The position numbers were made by a program, and so were the translations under genes. Shown here in pieces: positions 20,589 through 30,145 of a stretch of 64,000 nt of DNA. The stretch is from a bacterium (GTDB taxonomy: Bacteria; Patescibacteriota; Saccharimonadia; Saccharimonadales; UBA4665). Numbering within the stretch: position 1 is the stretch's first letter; each line of letters starts with the position of its first letter. Location of the stretch: positions 1-64,000 of the forward strand of contig JAJZAD010000006.1 of the NCBI GenBank assembly GCA_021799575.1, given 5' to 3'. The notes under the pieces were generated by a model. It was given only the letters and a program-made list of their open reading frames with translations, had not been told where the DNA came from and made no database searches.

Positions 20589-23402
20589 TTATCTTAACAT
20601 GTGCTTTAAAAATTGGCCGGTGTAGCTTTTATTGTTTTCAGCCACTTCTTCGGGAGTTCCACTGGCTACCACTGTCCCGCCCGCGTCCCCTCCTTCCGGT
20701 CCCATGTCGATGATGTAGTCGGCGTTCTTAATCACATCAAGATTGTGTTCGATTACGATCATGCTGTTGCCGGCATTAACTAAAGCATGCAGCATATTTA
20801 GCAGCTTATCGACATCCGCCATATGCAATCCTGTGGTTGGTTCGTCAAGAATATATAAGGTGCGTCCGGTGGCACGGCGGCTCAATTCATGTGCAAGTTT
20901 AATCCTTTGGGCCTCACCGCCGCTTAAAGTTGTAGCCGGTTGGCCTAGAGTTATGTAACCTAATCCGACGTCAACTAAAGTTTGCAGTTTACGGCTAATA
21001 AGGGGTTGGTTAGCGAAAAAACTTAACGCCTGGTCGCATGTCATGGCCAGTACTTCGCTTATATCTTTGCCTTTGTAGTGAACTTCCAGAGCTTCCCTAT
21101 TGTAACGTTTACCCTTGCAGACTTCACAAGGTACATATACGTCCGGCAAAAAGTGCATTTCGATTTTAATAATTCCATCACCATGGCAATTTTCGCAACG
21201 TCCTCCCTTGACGTTAAAACTGAACCTTCCGGCGCTGTAACCCAAAACCCTAGCCTCAGGCAAAGAGGCAAAAAGTTCCCGGATCGGGGTAAATAATCCA
21301 GTATACGTAGCCGGGTTGGATCGCGGTGTCCGGCCTATCGGACTCTGATCGATAATTACCGCCTTATCTAAATTCTTAACTCCCTCTATATCGTCGTGAA
21401 GGCCCACGGACGTATTGGCACGGTTTAACCTTGCTAACAATTCTTGGGCTAGAATATCGTTAATTAAAGAAGATTTACCGGAACCGCTAACACCGGTTAT
21501 TACCACTAATCCGCCCAGAGGAATCGATACGTCGATGTTTTTTAAATTATTCTCCTTCGCCCCCTTGATTACCAGAGTTTTACCATTGCCCCGACGTCTG
21601 GTTTTAGGAACCGGAATTTGCTTTTTGTGAGCTAAATAATCTGCGGTTATACCCTTTCCTTGCTTTTCGACCTGATCCGGAGTTCCTTCGGCAATCACTT
21701 CTCCCCCGTGTATACCGGCCCCTGGACCGATATCCAACAGCCAATCAGCGCTGCGGATTGTTTCTTCGTCGTGCTCAACTACAATCACCGAATTACCCAA
21801 ACTTCTAAGCCTCTTAAGGGTTTCAATTAATCGAGCGTTATCCCGTTGGTGCAAGCCGATGCTGGGTTCGTCGAGTACGTACAGCACTCCCATCAGTCCG
21901 GAACCGATTTGGGTCGCTAGGCGGATACGCTGCGCTTCTCCTCCGCTAAGCGTAGTGGCGCTCCTAAGTAAAGTCAAATAGTCCAGTCCTACGTCAACCA
22001 GAAACTGCAAGCGGGCGGAAATTTCTTTTAAGATCATCTTCGCTATATACGCTTCGGTAGGATTCAGCTGAAGCTTATTTACCCAAGCATAGGCTTCGTT
22101 GATAGAGAGCTGGCATACGTCCATAATTGAAGCGCCGTTTACAGTTATAGCTAGAACTTCTGGTTTAAGCCGCAAGCCGTTACATTTATAGCAAGGTCGT
22201 TCCTGCATAAACCTTTCAATATCACGCCGAATAAAATCACTTTCGGTTTCTCTGTAACGACGTTCAAGGTTCGGTATAACACCCTCGTAAGTGGTTTCGA
22301 AGCTATGTCCGGAAGATAAACGTATTCTATAGGTCTCATCTCCGGTTCCGTAGAGAATCAGCTTCAATTGCTGGTCTGACAACTCTCCGGTCGGAACGTG
22401 CAAAGAAAAATGGTGTCTTAGAGCGACGGCCTCAAGTTTTTTCATGTACCAGTTATCTACATTAATCCGGTTATAGGGTCTAATAGCGCCTTCAGCAATA
22501 GTCAGATTACCGTTAGGAATTACTAGCTTGGGATCTACTTCCATTCTCGACCCAATGCCGGTACATACCGGACAGGCACCATGGGGAGCGTTAAAGCTAA
22601 AGGTCCTCGGTTCCAGTTCCGGTATAACAATCTCCGGATGATTCGGACAGGCATACCGCAAGCTATAAGATGTGACCTGGTTGCTATCGGCATTTAAGAC
22701 GTATACATCGCCATCGGTCAAGTCCAATGCCTGCTCTACACTTTGCACCAGCCGGTTATGGCTGTCAGCATCGTTTACCAACCTGTCGACGACAATCTCT
22801 ATATTGTGCCTGAGATTTTTGTCCAGTGAAGGAAACTCATCCAATGCGTAGATAACACCGTCAACTCTGACCCGGGCAAATCCGGCGCGTATATACTTTT
22901 CAGATATATGTTCAAACGCCCCCTTTTTATCAGTGACGATCGGTGCCAGAATAACAATCCTTTGATCCTTAAAGAATTGGGTTATTTGGCCTAATATACC
23001 TTCTATACTACGTCTCTCTACTACTACACCGTCAACCGGACAGTGAGGTATGCCAATCCGGGCAAATAATAAGCGAAGATAATCGTAGATCTCGGTTACC
23101 GTTGCCACCGTAGATCGCGGGTTACGGCTGGTAGATTTCTGATCTATAGATATAGCCGGGCTTAAACCGTCAATTTGATCTACATCCGGTTTTTCCATCA
23201 AACCCAAAAACTGACGTGCATAAGCGCTAAGGCTTTCAACATACCGGCGCTGCCCTTCAGCATAAATGGTGTCAAAAGCCAGAGATGATTTCCCCGACCC
23301 GGACAATCCCGTAATAACCACCAGTTTGTTTCTGGGTATTACTACGTCGATGTTTTTTAAATTGTGCTCGCGCGCGCCTTGCACCCTAATAAAGTCGGCC
23401 AC
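20589..23402 (-). CDS. uvrA: Excinuclease ABC subunit A
   Basis: The damage-recognition ATPase of nucleotide excision repair. At 937 residues it has the normal length, with two ABC ATPase modules. The first Walker A is GLSGSGKSS (32-40) and the second is GVSGSGKSS in the C-terminal half. Zinc-binding cysteine pairs are visible (CPNHPE...CPVC, CYKC, CENC...CEVC), and both signature sequences ([10 protein letters not shown]) are present. Translation starts with GTG, preceded by only a weak GGA. A TATAAT hexamer at 23441-23446 gives a leader of about 30 nt, and a 16-bp palindrome lies at its -35 region. Confidence 0.97.
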   Translation of the reverse strand: MADFIRVQGAREHNLKNIDVVIPRNKLVVITGLSGSGKSSLAFDTIYAEGQRRYVESLSAYARQFLGLMEKPDVDQIDGLSPAISIDQKSTSRNPRSTVATVTEIYDYLRLLFARIGIPHCPVDGVVVERRSIEGILGQITQFFKDQRIVILAPIVTDKKGAFEHISEKYIRAGFARVRVDGVIYALDEFPSLDKNLRHNIEIVVDRLVNDADSHNRLVQSVEQALDLTDGDVYVLNADSNQVTSYSLRYACPNHPEIVIPELEPRTFSFNAPHGACPVCTGIGSRMEVDPKLVIPNGNLTIAEGAIRPYNRINVDNWYMKKLEAVALRHHFSLHVPTGELSDQQLKLILYGTGDETYRIRLSSGHSFETTYEGVIPNLERRYRETESDFIRRDIERFMQERPCYKCNGLRLKPEVLAITVNGASIMDVCQLSINEAYAWVNKLQLNPTEAYIAKMILKEISARLQFLVDVGLDYLTLLRSATTLSGGEAQRIRLATQIGSGLMGVLYVLDEPSIGLHQRDNARLIETLKRLRSLGNSVIVVEHDEETIRSADWLLDIGPGAGIHGGEVIAEGTPDQVEKQGKGITADYLAHKKQIPVPKTRRRGNGKTLVIKGAKENNLKNIDVSIPLGGLVVITGVSGSGKSSLINDILAQELLARLNRANTSVGLHDDIEGVKNLDKAVIIDQSPIGRTPRSNPATYTGLFTPIRELFASLPEARVLGYSAGRFSFNVKGGRCENCHGDGIIKIEMHFLPDVYVPCEVCKGKRYNREALEVHYKGKDISEVLAMTCDQALSFFANQPLISRKLQTLVDVGLGYITLGQPATTLSGGEAQRIKLAHELSRRATGRTLYILDEPTTGLHMADVDKLLNMLHALVNAGNSMIVIEHNLDVIKNADYIIDMGPEGGDAGGTVVASGTPEEVAENNKSYTGQFLKHMLR

Positions 23403-23440
23403 TTAATTCCAAGTTCCCTTTTTAAATTCAAAGCTTGGCT

Positions 23441-23483
23441 ATTATACGCCAAAGTCGTATCTTTTACCACTGTTTAAACAGTG
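23441..23483 (-). promoter_or_regulatory. uvrA promoter with palindromic operator candidate
   Basis: A perfect -10 hexamer TATAAT (minus strand, 23441-23446) lies 38 bp before the uvrA GTG. The perfect 16-bp palindrome CACTGTTTAAACAGTG at 23468-23483 abuts the expected -35 position. It contains CTG-N6-CAG, like a shortened LexA box, but the spacing differs from the E. coli consensus. A T run at 23485-23490 also makes it terminator-like on the plus strand, though no plus-strand gene precedes it. The promoter is likely; the operator is inference. Confidence 0.45.
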
Positions 23484-23532
23484 CTTTTTTAGTTTAGCTG
23501 TCGGAAGTCGGGTGACTGGCCTTTGGCAGTAT

Positions 23533-23563
23533 AAGCCTAGGCTTTTAGGGAGCTGCCAGCTCC
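23533..23563. repeat. Two further palindromes upstream of uvrA
   Basis: AAGCCTAGGCTT (23533-23544) is a perfect 12-bp palindrome and GGAGCTGCCAGCTCC (23549-23563) a 7-bp inverted repeat around one base. They lie in the 279-bp gap between uvrA and the divergent plus-strand gene, 50-80 bp beyond the palindrome at the uvrA promoter. Function is unknown; the 7-bp repeat could form a hairpin or bind a protein dimer. Confidence 0.5.
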
Positions 23564-23681
23564 GGCGTATAAATGACCCGAATAATTAACGTGTTAATAT
23601 GAAGATGGTATATCAGCTCAGGCACAACGGAGTTAACGGATTTAGAATTAATCAGCTTGTAGGTCTGGCTATAAATTATTT

Positions 23682-24305
23682 ATGACTGAACAATCTACAC
23701 AACACAATGTTGAACCATTCTCCGGTTCGGCTTCCGAACTTAAAAGCCGTCTGACAGACCGGGCAAGTGAGGCGGCATATATAGGAATGGTGTTGCTGGA
23801 ATTATCTCCGGCTAACTATGCCGCCGGTGTTGCTGTTCAGGGAGCATTCGGCGATCCGGTATTAAGCGTGGCTGCTTTTACAGGAGCTACTTTAATAAGT
23901 GAGGTCGCAGGTGCAATCGGTTCCGTGCCGGTATTGAAATCCGATTTGGCCCACCGACCAATAGCTTGGTCGAGGCGCAAGTTGGACAAGCTTGGCGGTG
24001 ATACTATTAAAACCGGAGCGTTAACCGATTTGCTGATTGGTTTGGCGGCCGGAACTGTGGCCTTAAACGTTGCAAAAGAAATCCAGGATCCTAATCGTCA
24101 GCAAAAACCGAGTATTGTTTACGGAGTAAGAATGGCGTTAGGCATAACCGCCGTTTCCGGTATTGGCAGCTGGTTTGCCGCGGAAGGTCTTTACCACCCA
24201 ACTACCGAGAACGAACTATTGGCCGGTGGTGTTTTAAGCGCCGTATTCGGCCTGAAAGTACTCACAAAACGGCTCTTGGGCAAGATTAAGCCGAGTACCG
24301 ATTAG
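23682..24305 (+). CDS. Hypothetical membrane protein, 207 aa
   Basis: I do not recognise this protein. After a polar N-terminus of about 30 residues there are several alanine- and glycine-rich hydrophobic segments (about 33-55, 60-85, 113-130, 147-170 and 178-195), suggesting four or five short membrane helices. A charged loop (HRPIAWSRRKLDKLGGD near 92-108) separates the two halves. It stands alone on the plus strand, divergent from uvrA. A TATAAA hexamer lies exactly six bases before the ATG and no Shine-Dalgarno sequence is seen, so a leaderless transcript is likely. Confidence 0.65.
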   Translation: MTEQSTQHNVEPFSGSASELKSRLTDRASEAAYIGMVLLELSPANYAAGVAVQGAFGDPVLSVAAFTGATLISEVAGAIGSVPVLKSDLAHRPIAWSRRKLDKLGGDTIKTGALTDLLIGLAAGTVALNVAKEIQDPNRQQKPSIVYGVRMALGITAVSGIGSWFAAEGLYHPTTENELLAGGVLSAVFGLKVLTKRLLGKIKPSTD

Positions 24306-24716
24306 TAAATGTCCTAAAAAAAGTGATTTTTAAGGTTTTAGTTGATTTACAGCAGATAAAAAGTCGGCGTCTTAAGAAGTTTGGTCCGCTTGTGCCAATG
24401 ATCCTGCGGTTAATAATCCTAACTTTTCCGATTTTCCCAGTTTCGACAATATTAAGGTGTTTACCAAATTGATGAGCCTGCCTAAAGAACCAGCCGGGAG
24501 TTGTGCGGTTGAAACCTTATTAAGTCACTCATCCCTAACAAATGTTTAATAACAACGATCTCATTTTTTTGAATGTTATTCTGTTAGCAAACAAGCCAGT
24601 GTTGAAACCATAGGTTTTTACGTCACTGCTATCTAGTGCAGCCTTCAAATATTACCGGCTAAAGCCGATTTGATACTGCTTATATGCCGGCAACATAAGC
24701 ATTATATATCTTATTA
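24306..24716. other. Intergenic region with a possible decayed coding remnant
   Basis: About 410 bp with no complete gene. On the plus strand the frame from about 24375 to 24548 is open for 57 codons, reads like real protein (segments such as FSDFPSFDNIKVFTKLMSLP), ends in TAA, and begins right after an in-frame stop with no early start codon. It may be the 3' remnant of a lost gene. Nothing else stands out. Confidence 0.3.
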
Positions 24717-24785
24717 TTGACTGTTTCACAATTTAGTTGTATATTTTTGTTAAATTTCTCCGGGTTTTTTGAAACGGTTAAAATT

Positions 24786-25103
24786 ATGAATTATCTGATT
24801 AATTTAGGTCTGAGTATTGGTATTGAAATGGGGTTCGCACTTTGGTGCACCATGCTTTTTGTTGTCCTTTTAATTTTTATCTTGTTGTACGTTCCTAAAA
24901 GCAGAACCTTTTTATTGAGTCTTATCAGGTCAGCTGCTAAAGACTTCGAACCTAGAAGTAGAAAACTGTACCTGTTAGTCCAGAACGTAACTAGCGGGAA
25001 TCAAGGACTCCCCGTACAACTTGAGATCTTCCAGCAAAACTTGATCGTGCGCGCTCGTATGCGTTGCCGCGAGTTGTTCAATACGTTTAAAATACATCGC
25101 TAG
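24786..25103 (+). CDS. Possible small single-pass membrane protein
   Basis: A plus-strand frame that starts at 24717 or, more plausibly, 24786 (MNYLINLGLSIGIEMGF...). The N-terminal 40 residues form a strong hydrophobic helix; a basic stretch (PKSRTFLLSLIRSAAK) follows, as in a single-pass membrane protein. The last 43 codons overlap the 3' end of sbcB on the other strand, where the reading is probably an antisense shadow. No clear ribosome binding site is present. I list it as tentative: the N-terminal half could be real. Confidence 0.3.
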   Translation: MNYLINLGLSIGIEMGFALWCTMLFVVLLIFILLYVPKSRTFLLSLIRSAAKDFEPRSRKLYLLVQNVTSGNQGLPVQLEIFQQNLIVRARMRCRELFNTFKIHR

Positions 25104-26438
25104 ACGGGATTTATCTCCACCGTTAAATAAGCGCTTGGTCAAATAATCTTCCCACCCTTTACGCTCAGAATCGGTAAGCTGGGATTTAAAATTACGCGCC
25201 AGAAACAGACTGCAGAGGCTTTTAAGCCTGGAATCGTGAAACCGGTTCCTAAATTGGCGGATTTGTTCCGGATTTTCATTGGTGTGTAATTCGGTAATCA
25301 GTTTCTTATCCTCTCTAGTATAAAAGCTGCTGTATAACTGCGTGTCCGTAGTCGATGCGCGTTTGGTTTGTTTCGTTTGATATTCTTGATCTAGTATTTC
25401 AACAACTCTAAGCAGTCTGACGCCAAATTGCTGGCCGGCTTGGCTTTTGATTAGTCGATAGTGTTGTTCAACCTTAGCCATATCTAACTTTAATCTATCG
25501 GCGTCGGTTTTAAGTTTCATAACCTTTAACGGCGCTATTGCTGGACAACGGTTGAACTTTAAGGTTTTTATCGGCAGAGGCGGATCGTCTTCGCTGCGGT
25601 CTTCAATGAAGCGCCATGCGTTAGTCAGCTCGGAGACGTTTTTACCGAGCCAGGGAAGAGGATCGTATCTTAGATCGTAAACCAGGGATGCATCGGTTAC
25701 CGGATGGCTTACTAAATTGACTACCACTGTGGTATGTAACATGGACGACGGGTAATGCGCTGAGGTATAGATAAACGGTTTATCGGCATTCACTAGTTTT
25801 GCCACCTGTTCTTTTGTGCGCAGCTTGAATAGATAGTCGTACAGTTTAGGCTGGGTTTTTTTAACTAACTTGGCCAGAGCGATGGACGCCATAACGTCGG
25901 AATATGCATCGTGAGCAGAAACATGCACTAAGTTATTAGCAGCCGCCAGGTCTTCTAGCCGATTAATAACCTTACCGGTTCGTGTGTTAAACGGCCAGCT
26001 AATGCCCTCGGGCCTCAAAGCACGCGTCATTCTGACGACGTCTAATAGGTCCCAGCGCGAATTATTATGTTCCCAGCTCCAAGCGAACGGATCATACAAA
26101 TTTCGATAATTTAGGTAGCGCATAAATTCATCGTCAAAACGTACATTATTAAATCCTACGAAGGTCGTATCGGGTAAAGCCACGCGAGCATAAAATTCAC
26201 GTAGGAATTCTGCCTCGCTTAGCCCTTCAAGAATCGTTTGTTGGGGGGTAATACCGTGAATGAGAATCGCGTCAGGATCAGGTAGTACGTCTTCGCTGAG
26301 TCGGATAAGATAATTAACGGGTTCTTCGATCGGATTAAGTTCGTAATCGGTACGCTGGCCGGCAAATTGCATTATCCGAGCTGAATCGGGGCGTAAGCCT
26401 GAAGTTTCAAGATCATAGAAAAATAGCGTGGGACCCAT
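24975..26438 (-). CDS. sbcB: Exodeoxyribonuclease I
   Basis: A 3'-to-5' single-strand DNA exonuclease that acts in repair and recombination. The N-terminal DEDDh domain shows the first motif FYDLETSGL (about 7-15), the second GFNNVRFDDEFMRY (about 98-111), and the third HDAYSDVMASIALAKL (about 176-191). The following SH3-like and helical regions typical of ExoI run to the C-terminus. At 487 residues it is near the E. coli length (475). It starts 3 bp after the obgE stop (TAGCTTATG), so the two are co-transcribed. Exonuclease I is common in Gram-negative bacteria and notable in a small CPR genome. Confidence 0.93.
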   Translation of the reverse strand: MGPTLFFYDLETSGLRPDSARIMQFAGQRTDYELNPIEEPVNYLIRLSEDVLPDPDAILIHGITPQQTILEGLSEAEFLREFYARVALPDTTFVGFNNVRFDDEFMRYLNYRNLYDPFAWSWEHNNSRWDLLDVVRMTRALRPEGISWPFNTRTGKVINRLEDLAAANNLVHVSAHDAYSDVMASIALAKLVKKTQPKLYDYLFKLRTKEQVAKLVNADKPFIYTSAHYPSSMLHTTVVVNLVSHPVTDASLVYDLRYDPLPWLGKNVSELTNAWRFIEDRSEDDPPLPIKTLKFNRCPAIAPLKVMKLKTDADRLKLDMAKVEQHYRLIKSQAGQQFGVRLLRVVEILDQEYQTKQTKRASTTDTQLYSSFYTREDKKLITELHTNENPEQIRQFRNRFHDSRLKSLCSLFLARNFKSQLTDSERKGWEDYLTKRLFNGGDKSRLAMYFKRIEQLAATHTSAHDQVLLEDLKLYGESLIPASYVLD

Positions 26439-26441
26439 AAG

Positions 26442-27719
26442 CTAAAAGATAATCGTGCCTTCGCCGGCAACGTCTATCTTATCCCCCGGTTTTATGCCCA
26501 GTTTAATCAAGTTATTAACTATTCCTTTCTTCTTCAGAATGTCCAGCATCCGTTCGACGGCCTCATTGTTATTAAAATCGGTGCGCAGGGCAAACCTTTT
26601 GATTGACTGTCCCTCGACCGTAAAATGATCGCCTTGTTTTTTAACTGTCCAAGAAGATGAATCTGCCGGTAAACTGAATTCGAACAACTCAGCTTCTTTA
26701 GAACGGTTACGTACAAAATCCGACTTATCCTTGGCGGTTTTAGCACACCTTACCAGGGCTTGAAGCCCAAGACCGCTTTTGGCGGAAATGAGTAGAATCT
26801 TAGTCGATTTGGGTTTTACTACCTGTCTTAAGGAGAATAATAGACTGGAGGATTGTTCTCCGTCTATGCCTTCGGCTTTGTTGATAACCACTACTTCGGG
26901 ACGTTTAGACAACTCTTTGCTATAGGCTGACAATTCATTCCTGATGGTCAGATAGGCTGCAGCAATATCCGGAACATAAGCGTCGATAACATGCACTATT
27001 ACGGAAGTCCGTTCGATATGCCGCAGAAAATCGTGACCCAGGCCTTTACCTTTAGCCGCACCTTCAATCAAGCCGGGTATATCCGCAAACAACAGGCTGT
27101 TTTGGCTATCGATATCGACAACGCCGACCGAAGGATGAAGTGTGGTGAACGGATAGTCCGCGACTTTGGGGCGAGCATTACTTAACGCTCCGAGCAAAGT
27201 GGACTTACCGGCATTAGGTAGTCCAACTAATCCTACGTCGGCCAGCAGTTTAAGTTCAAGACTTAAGGTCATCTGCTCACCGGGCTCGCCTTTTTCGGCG
27301 AAATTAGGGGCTTGCCTGGTCGAACTGACGAAATGCGCGTTACCATATCCCCCTCTGCCACCTAAGGCCACGACTGCTCTTTGACCGGTTTTGACTAAGT
27401 CGGCTACAACTTTGCCTGAACTGCTGTTTTTAGCTTCCGTTCCAACCGGCACGTCAATAATAAGATCATGTCCGTTTTTACCGTGTTTCTTCTTGTTAGC
27501 CCCGGGCATACCTGATTCGGCTTTAAGTACTTTGCTATGACGGAACGCTGCCAGGCTGTTTTGATTACTACTGGCCAGTAGAATAACATCTCCGCCTTTA
27601 CCGCCGTTACCCCCGTCAGGACCGCCCTTGGCTATAAATTTCTCACGCCGAAAACTTAAACAGCCGTCACCGCCCTTACCAGCCCGAATACTTATTTCTG
27701 CTTGATCGATAAAGTTCAT
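26442..27719 (-). CDS. obgE: GTPase ObgE/CgtA
   Basis: A ribosome-associated GTPase of large-subunit assembly. The glycine-rich Obg fold occupies residues 1-158 (KGGPDGGNGGKGGD). The G domain has Walker A GLPNAGKST (166-174), G3 DIPGLIEGA, and G4 NKAE, with SAKSG as G5. A C-terminal OCT domain (about 340-425) is present, so it is the longer form of Obg. It is the first gene of the obgE-sbcB pair. Only a weak GAGAG lies upstream of the ATG. Confidence 0.97.
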   Translation of the reverse strand: MNFIDQAEISIRAGKGGDGCLSFRREKFIAKGGPDGGNGGKGGDVILLASSNQNSLAAFRHSKVLKAESGMPGANKKKHGKNGHDLIIDVPVGTEAKNSSSGKVVADLVKTGQRAVVALGGRGGYGNAHFVSSTRQAPNFAEKGEPGEQMTLSLELKLLADVGLVGLPNAGKSTLLGALSNARPKVADYPFTTLHPSVGVVDIDSQNSLLFADIPGLIEGAAKGKGLGHDFLRHIERTSVIVHVIDAYVPDIAAAYLTIRNELSAYSKELSKRPEVVVINKAEGIDGEQSSSLLFSLRQVVKPKSTKILLISAKSGLGLQALVRCAKTAKDKSDFVRNRSKEAELFEFSLPADSSSWTVKKQGDHFTVEGQSIKRFALRTDFNNNEAVERMLDILKKKGIVNNLIKLGIKPGDKIDVAGEGTIIF

Positions 27720-27800
27720 GTTTTTATGCTCTCATATTAAATTGCTTAAGTAACGAAGGAGGCGCTTAACGAAACTGGGCAACCGTAATAGTTACAGGCA

Positions 27801-28916
27801 TCAATAAATATATACTAGACCGGCACTAGGAACTACCCTAGTGTCTACTATGTCCCAGCCGATATAGTTCATTTCGCTGATTGTGATTGTGCCATTAGCG
27901 TGGACAGCTGTAACATATGCAACGTGGCCGTAACCGACCGTGGACATTACTACCGCCGCTCCTACCGCGGGAGTTGTTCCTACCGGAAGACCGAAAGCTT
28001 CAGCCCTTATTCCCCAGGTGGCAGCATTGCCTAAATCCGTAGGCAGAGGATGACCCGCCTGAGCCCTTAGTTCGGCTACCCAATATGTACATTCACCGTA
28101 GTCGTATCCGTTGTAACCGTATAGCGGCACTGATCCCCAGACGTAGTCGGAGGCATAGGCAGAAGCCGGAGATACTTCCGTACCTCCGGGTATGATAATC
28201 CGCTCGCCAGGATATATACCTTTAATTTCAGCATCGTTATACGCTACGATCAGGGATTCGTTGGCACTGAATTTGCTAGCCAAAGATGCCGGAGTATCTC
28301 CGGGTTTCACCGTATATACAATGCCGTTAATGGGCGGGATTAGTAGTTTTACGCCAGGAGCAATATAGTTACCGACGATATTATTCGACCACATAATACT
28401 ATTGGGGGAAAGGTTAAATTTTTGCGCGATTGAATTCACACTATCACCCGGTTGAACGATATATGTTTTTATGTCTTTATTGGACACGTAATCGGTCGCT
28501 ACCACTTGCGGTTTGGAAATAACGCTGTTATTAGAAGGAGCAACCGATAATAACGCGATTTCGCTATCCGCCTGGTTTGCTATGGCCGTAGTTTCGGGCA
28601 GGTTATCCAGCCGGGCAACGGTAAGAGCAATCGAGGCGGAAGCAAGTTGATCGAGAGGGTTTATGATGCCAGACGGGTTGTTCGTATTCTGGTCGCTACC
28701 GAGCTTGGGTATCGCAGTGCCACTACCGGATGCGTTAGTAATAAAAACAATAACTAAAATAAGCAGAATAATGTCACCTGCTATAATCGCTGTCTTAATT
28801 AGGCGACGTCTGGTTAAGTGCAGACTACGTGCTAAAAACGACAGCTCTTTAGCCGAATCATCATCAAAAGGCGAAGTGTTTAAACTGAGACTACGGGAAG
28901 AAATAGTTTTATTTAT
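27801..28916 (-). CDS. Membrane-anchored LysM-CHAP peptidoglycan hydrolase with non-AUG start
   Basis: Probably cleaves peptidoglycan at the outer face of the membrane. The frame from its AUA codon at 28914-28916 encodes 371 residues: about 45 basic cytoplasmic residues, one membrane helix (about 46-62), a Ser/Asn-rich linker, two LysM domains (about 150-192 and 199-245, each with a Y-x-V-x-P-G-D start), and a CHAP domain with C276 and H331 as predicted catalytic residues. The first ATG/GTG/TTG in frame is a GTG at 28505, which would cut off the membrane helix. A perfect AAGGAG (28926-28931) lies nine bases before AUA, and an in-frame TAG precedes it. So the start is probably AUA; sequencing error is the alternative. 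Confidence 0.8.
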   Translation of the reverse strand: MNKTISSRSLSLNTSPFDDDSAKELSFLARSLHLTRRRLIKTAIIAGDIILLILVIVFITNASGSGTAIPKLGSDQNTNNPSGIINPLDQLASASIALTVARLDNLPETTAIANQADSEIALLSVAPSNNSVISKPQVVATDYVSNKDIKTYIVQPGDSVNSIAQKFNLSPNSIMWSNNIVGNYIAPGVKLLIPPINGIVYTVKPGDTPASLASKFSANESLIVAYNDAEIKGIYPGERIIIPGGTEVSPASAYASDYVWGSVPLYGYNGYDYGECTYWVAELRAQAGHPLPTDLGNAATWGIRAEAFGLPVGTTPAVGAAVVMSTVGYGHVAYVTAVHANGTITISEMNYIGWDIVDTRVVPSAGLVYIY

Positions 28917-28925
28917 AGCTAACTA

Positions 28926-28931
28926 CTCCTT
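28926..28931 (-). promoter_or_regulatory. Ribosome binding site that decides a non-AUG start
   Basis: AAGGAG on the minus strand, nine bases upstream of the AUA codon at 28914-28916. No ATG, GTG or TTG follows within normal spacing in the LysM-CHAP frame, while the downstream frame is clearly coding from the AUA onward. Confidence 0.7.
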
Positions 28932-29092
28932 AAAAGTCGCATCAATCGAGATTATGTAATATGCTTTGTAGCGACAAGCTAATTTTAGCAAAAGCCGCTA
29001 ATTCGATCTAGTTTGTTGTTAAGACGTATAGGTCCCTAAATCTATCAAGCAACGTTTTATTACGTTCTTAACCGACTGATAGGCAGCTTTAA

Positions 29093-30145
29093 TTATGGTT
29101 CTTGGCAAAGTTTATGGCAATATGCCGCCACATCAGCGTTATGTTGAGCTAAAGTTTGCTCAAAGTATGTTACTCCGTTGTCTCCGGTGACAAAGTATAA
29201 CCATTGGGTATGAGCCGGATTGGCCACCGCGTTTAATGCCGCCTGACTGACAGTACCTATAGGAGTAGGCGGCAATCCGGTATGGATCAGGGTGTTATAT
29301 GGCGAGTCATAGCTAAGGGATGGCGCGTGACCGGCTGCGATTGCACCATAATTAGCCGTTACATCCGAGCCTAAGGGAGTACCCGAAGCTAAGCGGGTTA
29401 AAAATACCTGGGCGGCTTGAGACATATCCGTAGGTTTGTTGACTTCTTGCTGAATAATTGATGCCAGCGTTATTGCCTGATAAACACTTAATCCTTCCTT
29501 GGCAAAAGCGGCTTGAAACGACGGTGTTATGTTCTGTCCCATTTCCGTTAATGATTCCCGGATAATTTGGCTGGGTTGAGTGGTCGATGTCTTGTCGAAC
29601 GTATCGGGATAGAGCAGTCCCTCAAGGGTATTAACGCTGGAGGGTTTATCTGCAATAATCGGTAGATTTGCATAATTGGCGGGGTTTAGGGCGGCACTTA
29701 CTGCTTGAGGCTTAAATCCGTCGTTAATTAACGAATCTTGGATTTGGGCGATAGTCTTGCCTGGCAGAATCGTAACTTGCCCTTCAGCTACATGCCCGGA
29801 GGCAATAATTGACGCGATCTGTTGCAAACTGTAACTTGGCGATAAAGCAAACGTTCCTGCTTCAAGTTTAGTATTAAGCCCAGCGCTATGCACATACCAT
29901 TCGAAAACCCATGGCGAACTGATAAGGCCGTAGGAGCTCAGCATATTTCCTATTTGCGAAACGGTAGCTCCGTTCGGGACCGTAAAGATAACCGTTTTCG
30001 GATTATTGCTGGCCGGCTTCAGGTTGGCGAAATAATATTGTCTGACACCTATGACCGCTCCGACTAACAACAACAAGGAAACAATAGCTATAATCCATAA
30101 CTTACGCGGTATTCTGTGCACACCATGTGTCATAGCACTACTCAA
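29093..30145 (-). CDS. mltG: Endolytic murein transglycosylase MltG
   Basis: A membrane-anchored enzyme that cuts nascent glycan strands and helps set their length. The protein has one N-terminal membrane helix (about 17-33), a LysM-like region (TVIFTVPNGATVSQIGNML near 51-69), and the YceG domain with EGLLYPDTF (175-183) and the catalytic glutamate E234 in IIQQEVNK. The length of 350 residues is normal. It overlaps ruvX by 8 bp, and the ruvX-mltG order is common in bacteria. Confidence 0.95.
   Translation of the reverse strand: MSSAMTHGVHRIPRKLWIIAIVSLLLLVGAVIGVRQYYFANLKPASNNPKTVIFTVPNGATVSQIGNMLSSYGLISSPWVFEWYVHSAGLNTKLEAGTFALSPSYSLQQIASIIASGHVAEGQVTILPGKTIAQIQDSLINDGFKPQAVSAALNPANYANLPIIADKPSSVNTLEGLLYPDTFDKTSTTQPSQIIRESLTEMGQNITPSFQAAFAKEGLSVYQAITLASIIQQEVNKPTDMSQAAQVFLTRLASGTPLGSDVTANYGAIAAGHAPSLSYDSPYNTLIHTGLPPTPIGTVSQAALNAVANPAHTQWLYFVTGDNGVTYFEQTLAQHNADVAAYCHKLCQEP

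Noticed and set aside
27801-28505. LysM-CHAP protein starting at GTG 28505
   Set aside because: It would remove the membrane helix and leave 400 bp of evident coding sequence unexplained; no Shine-Dalgarno sequence precedes this GTG.
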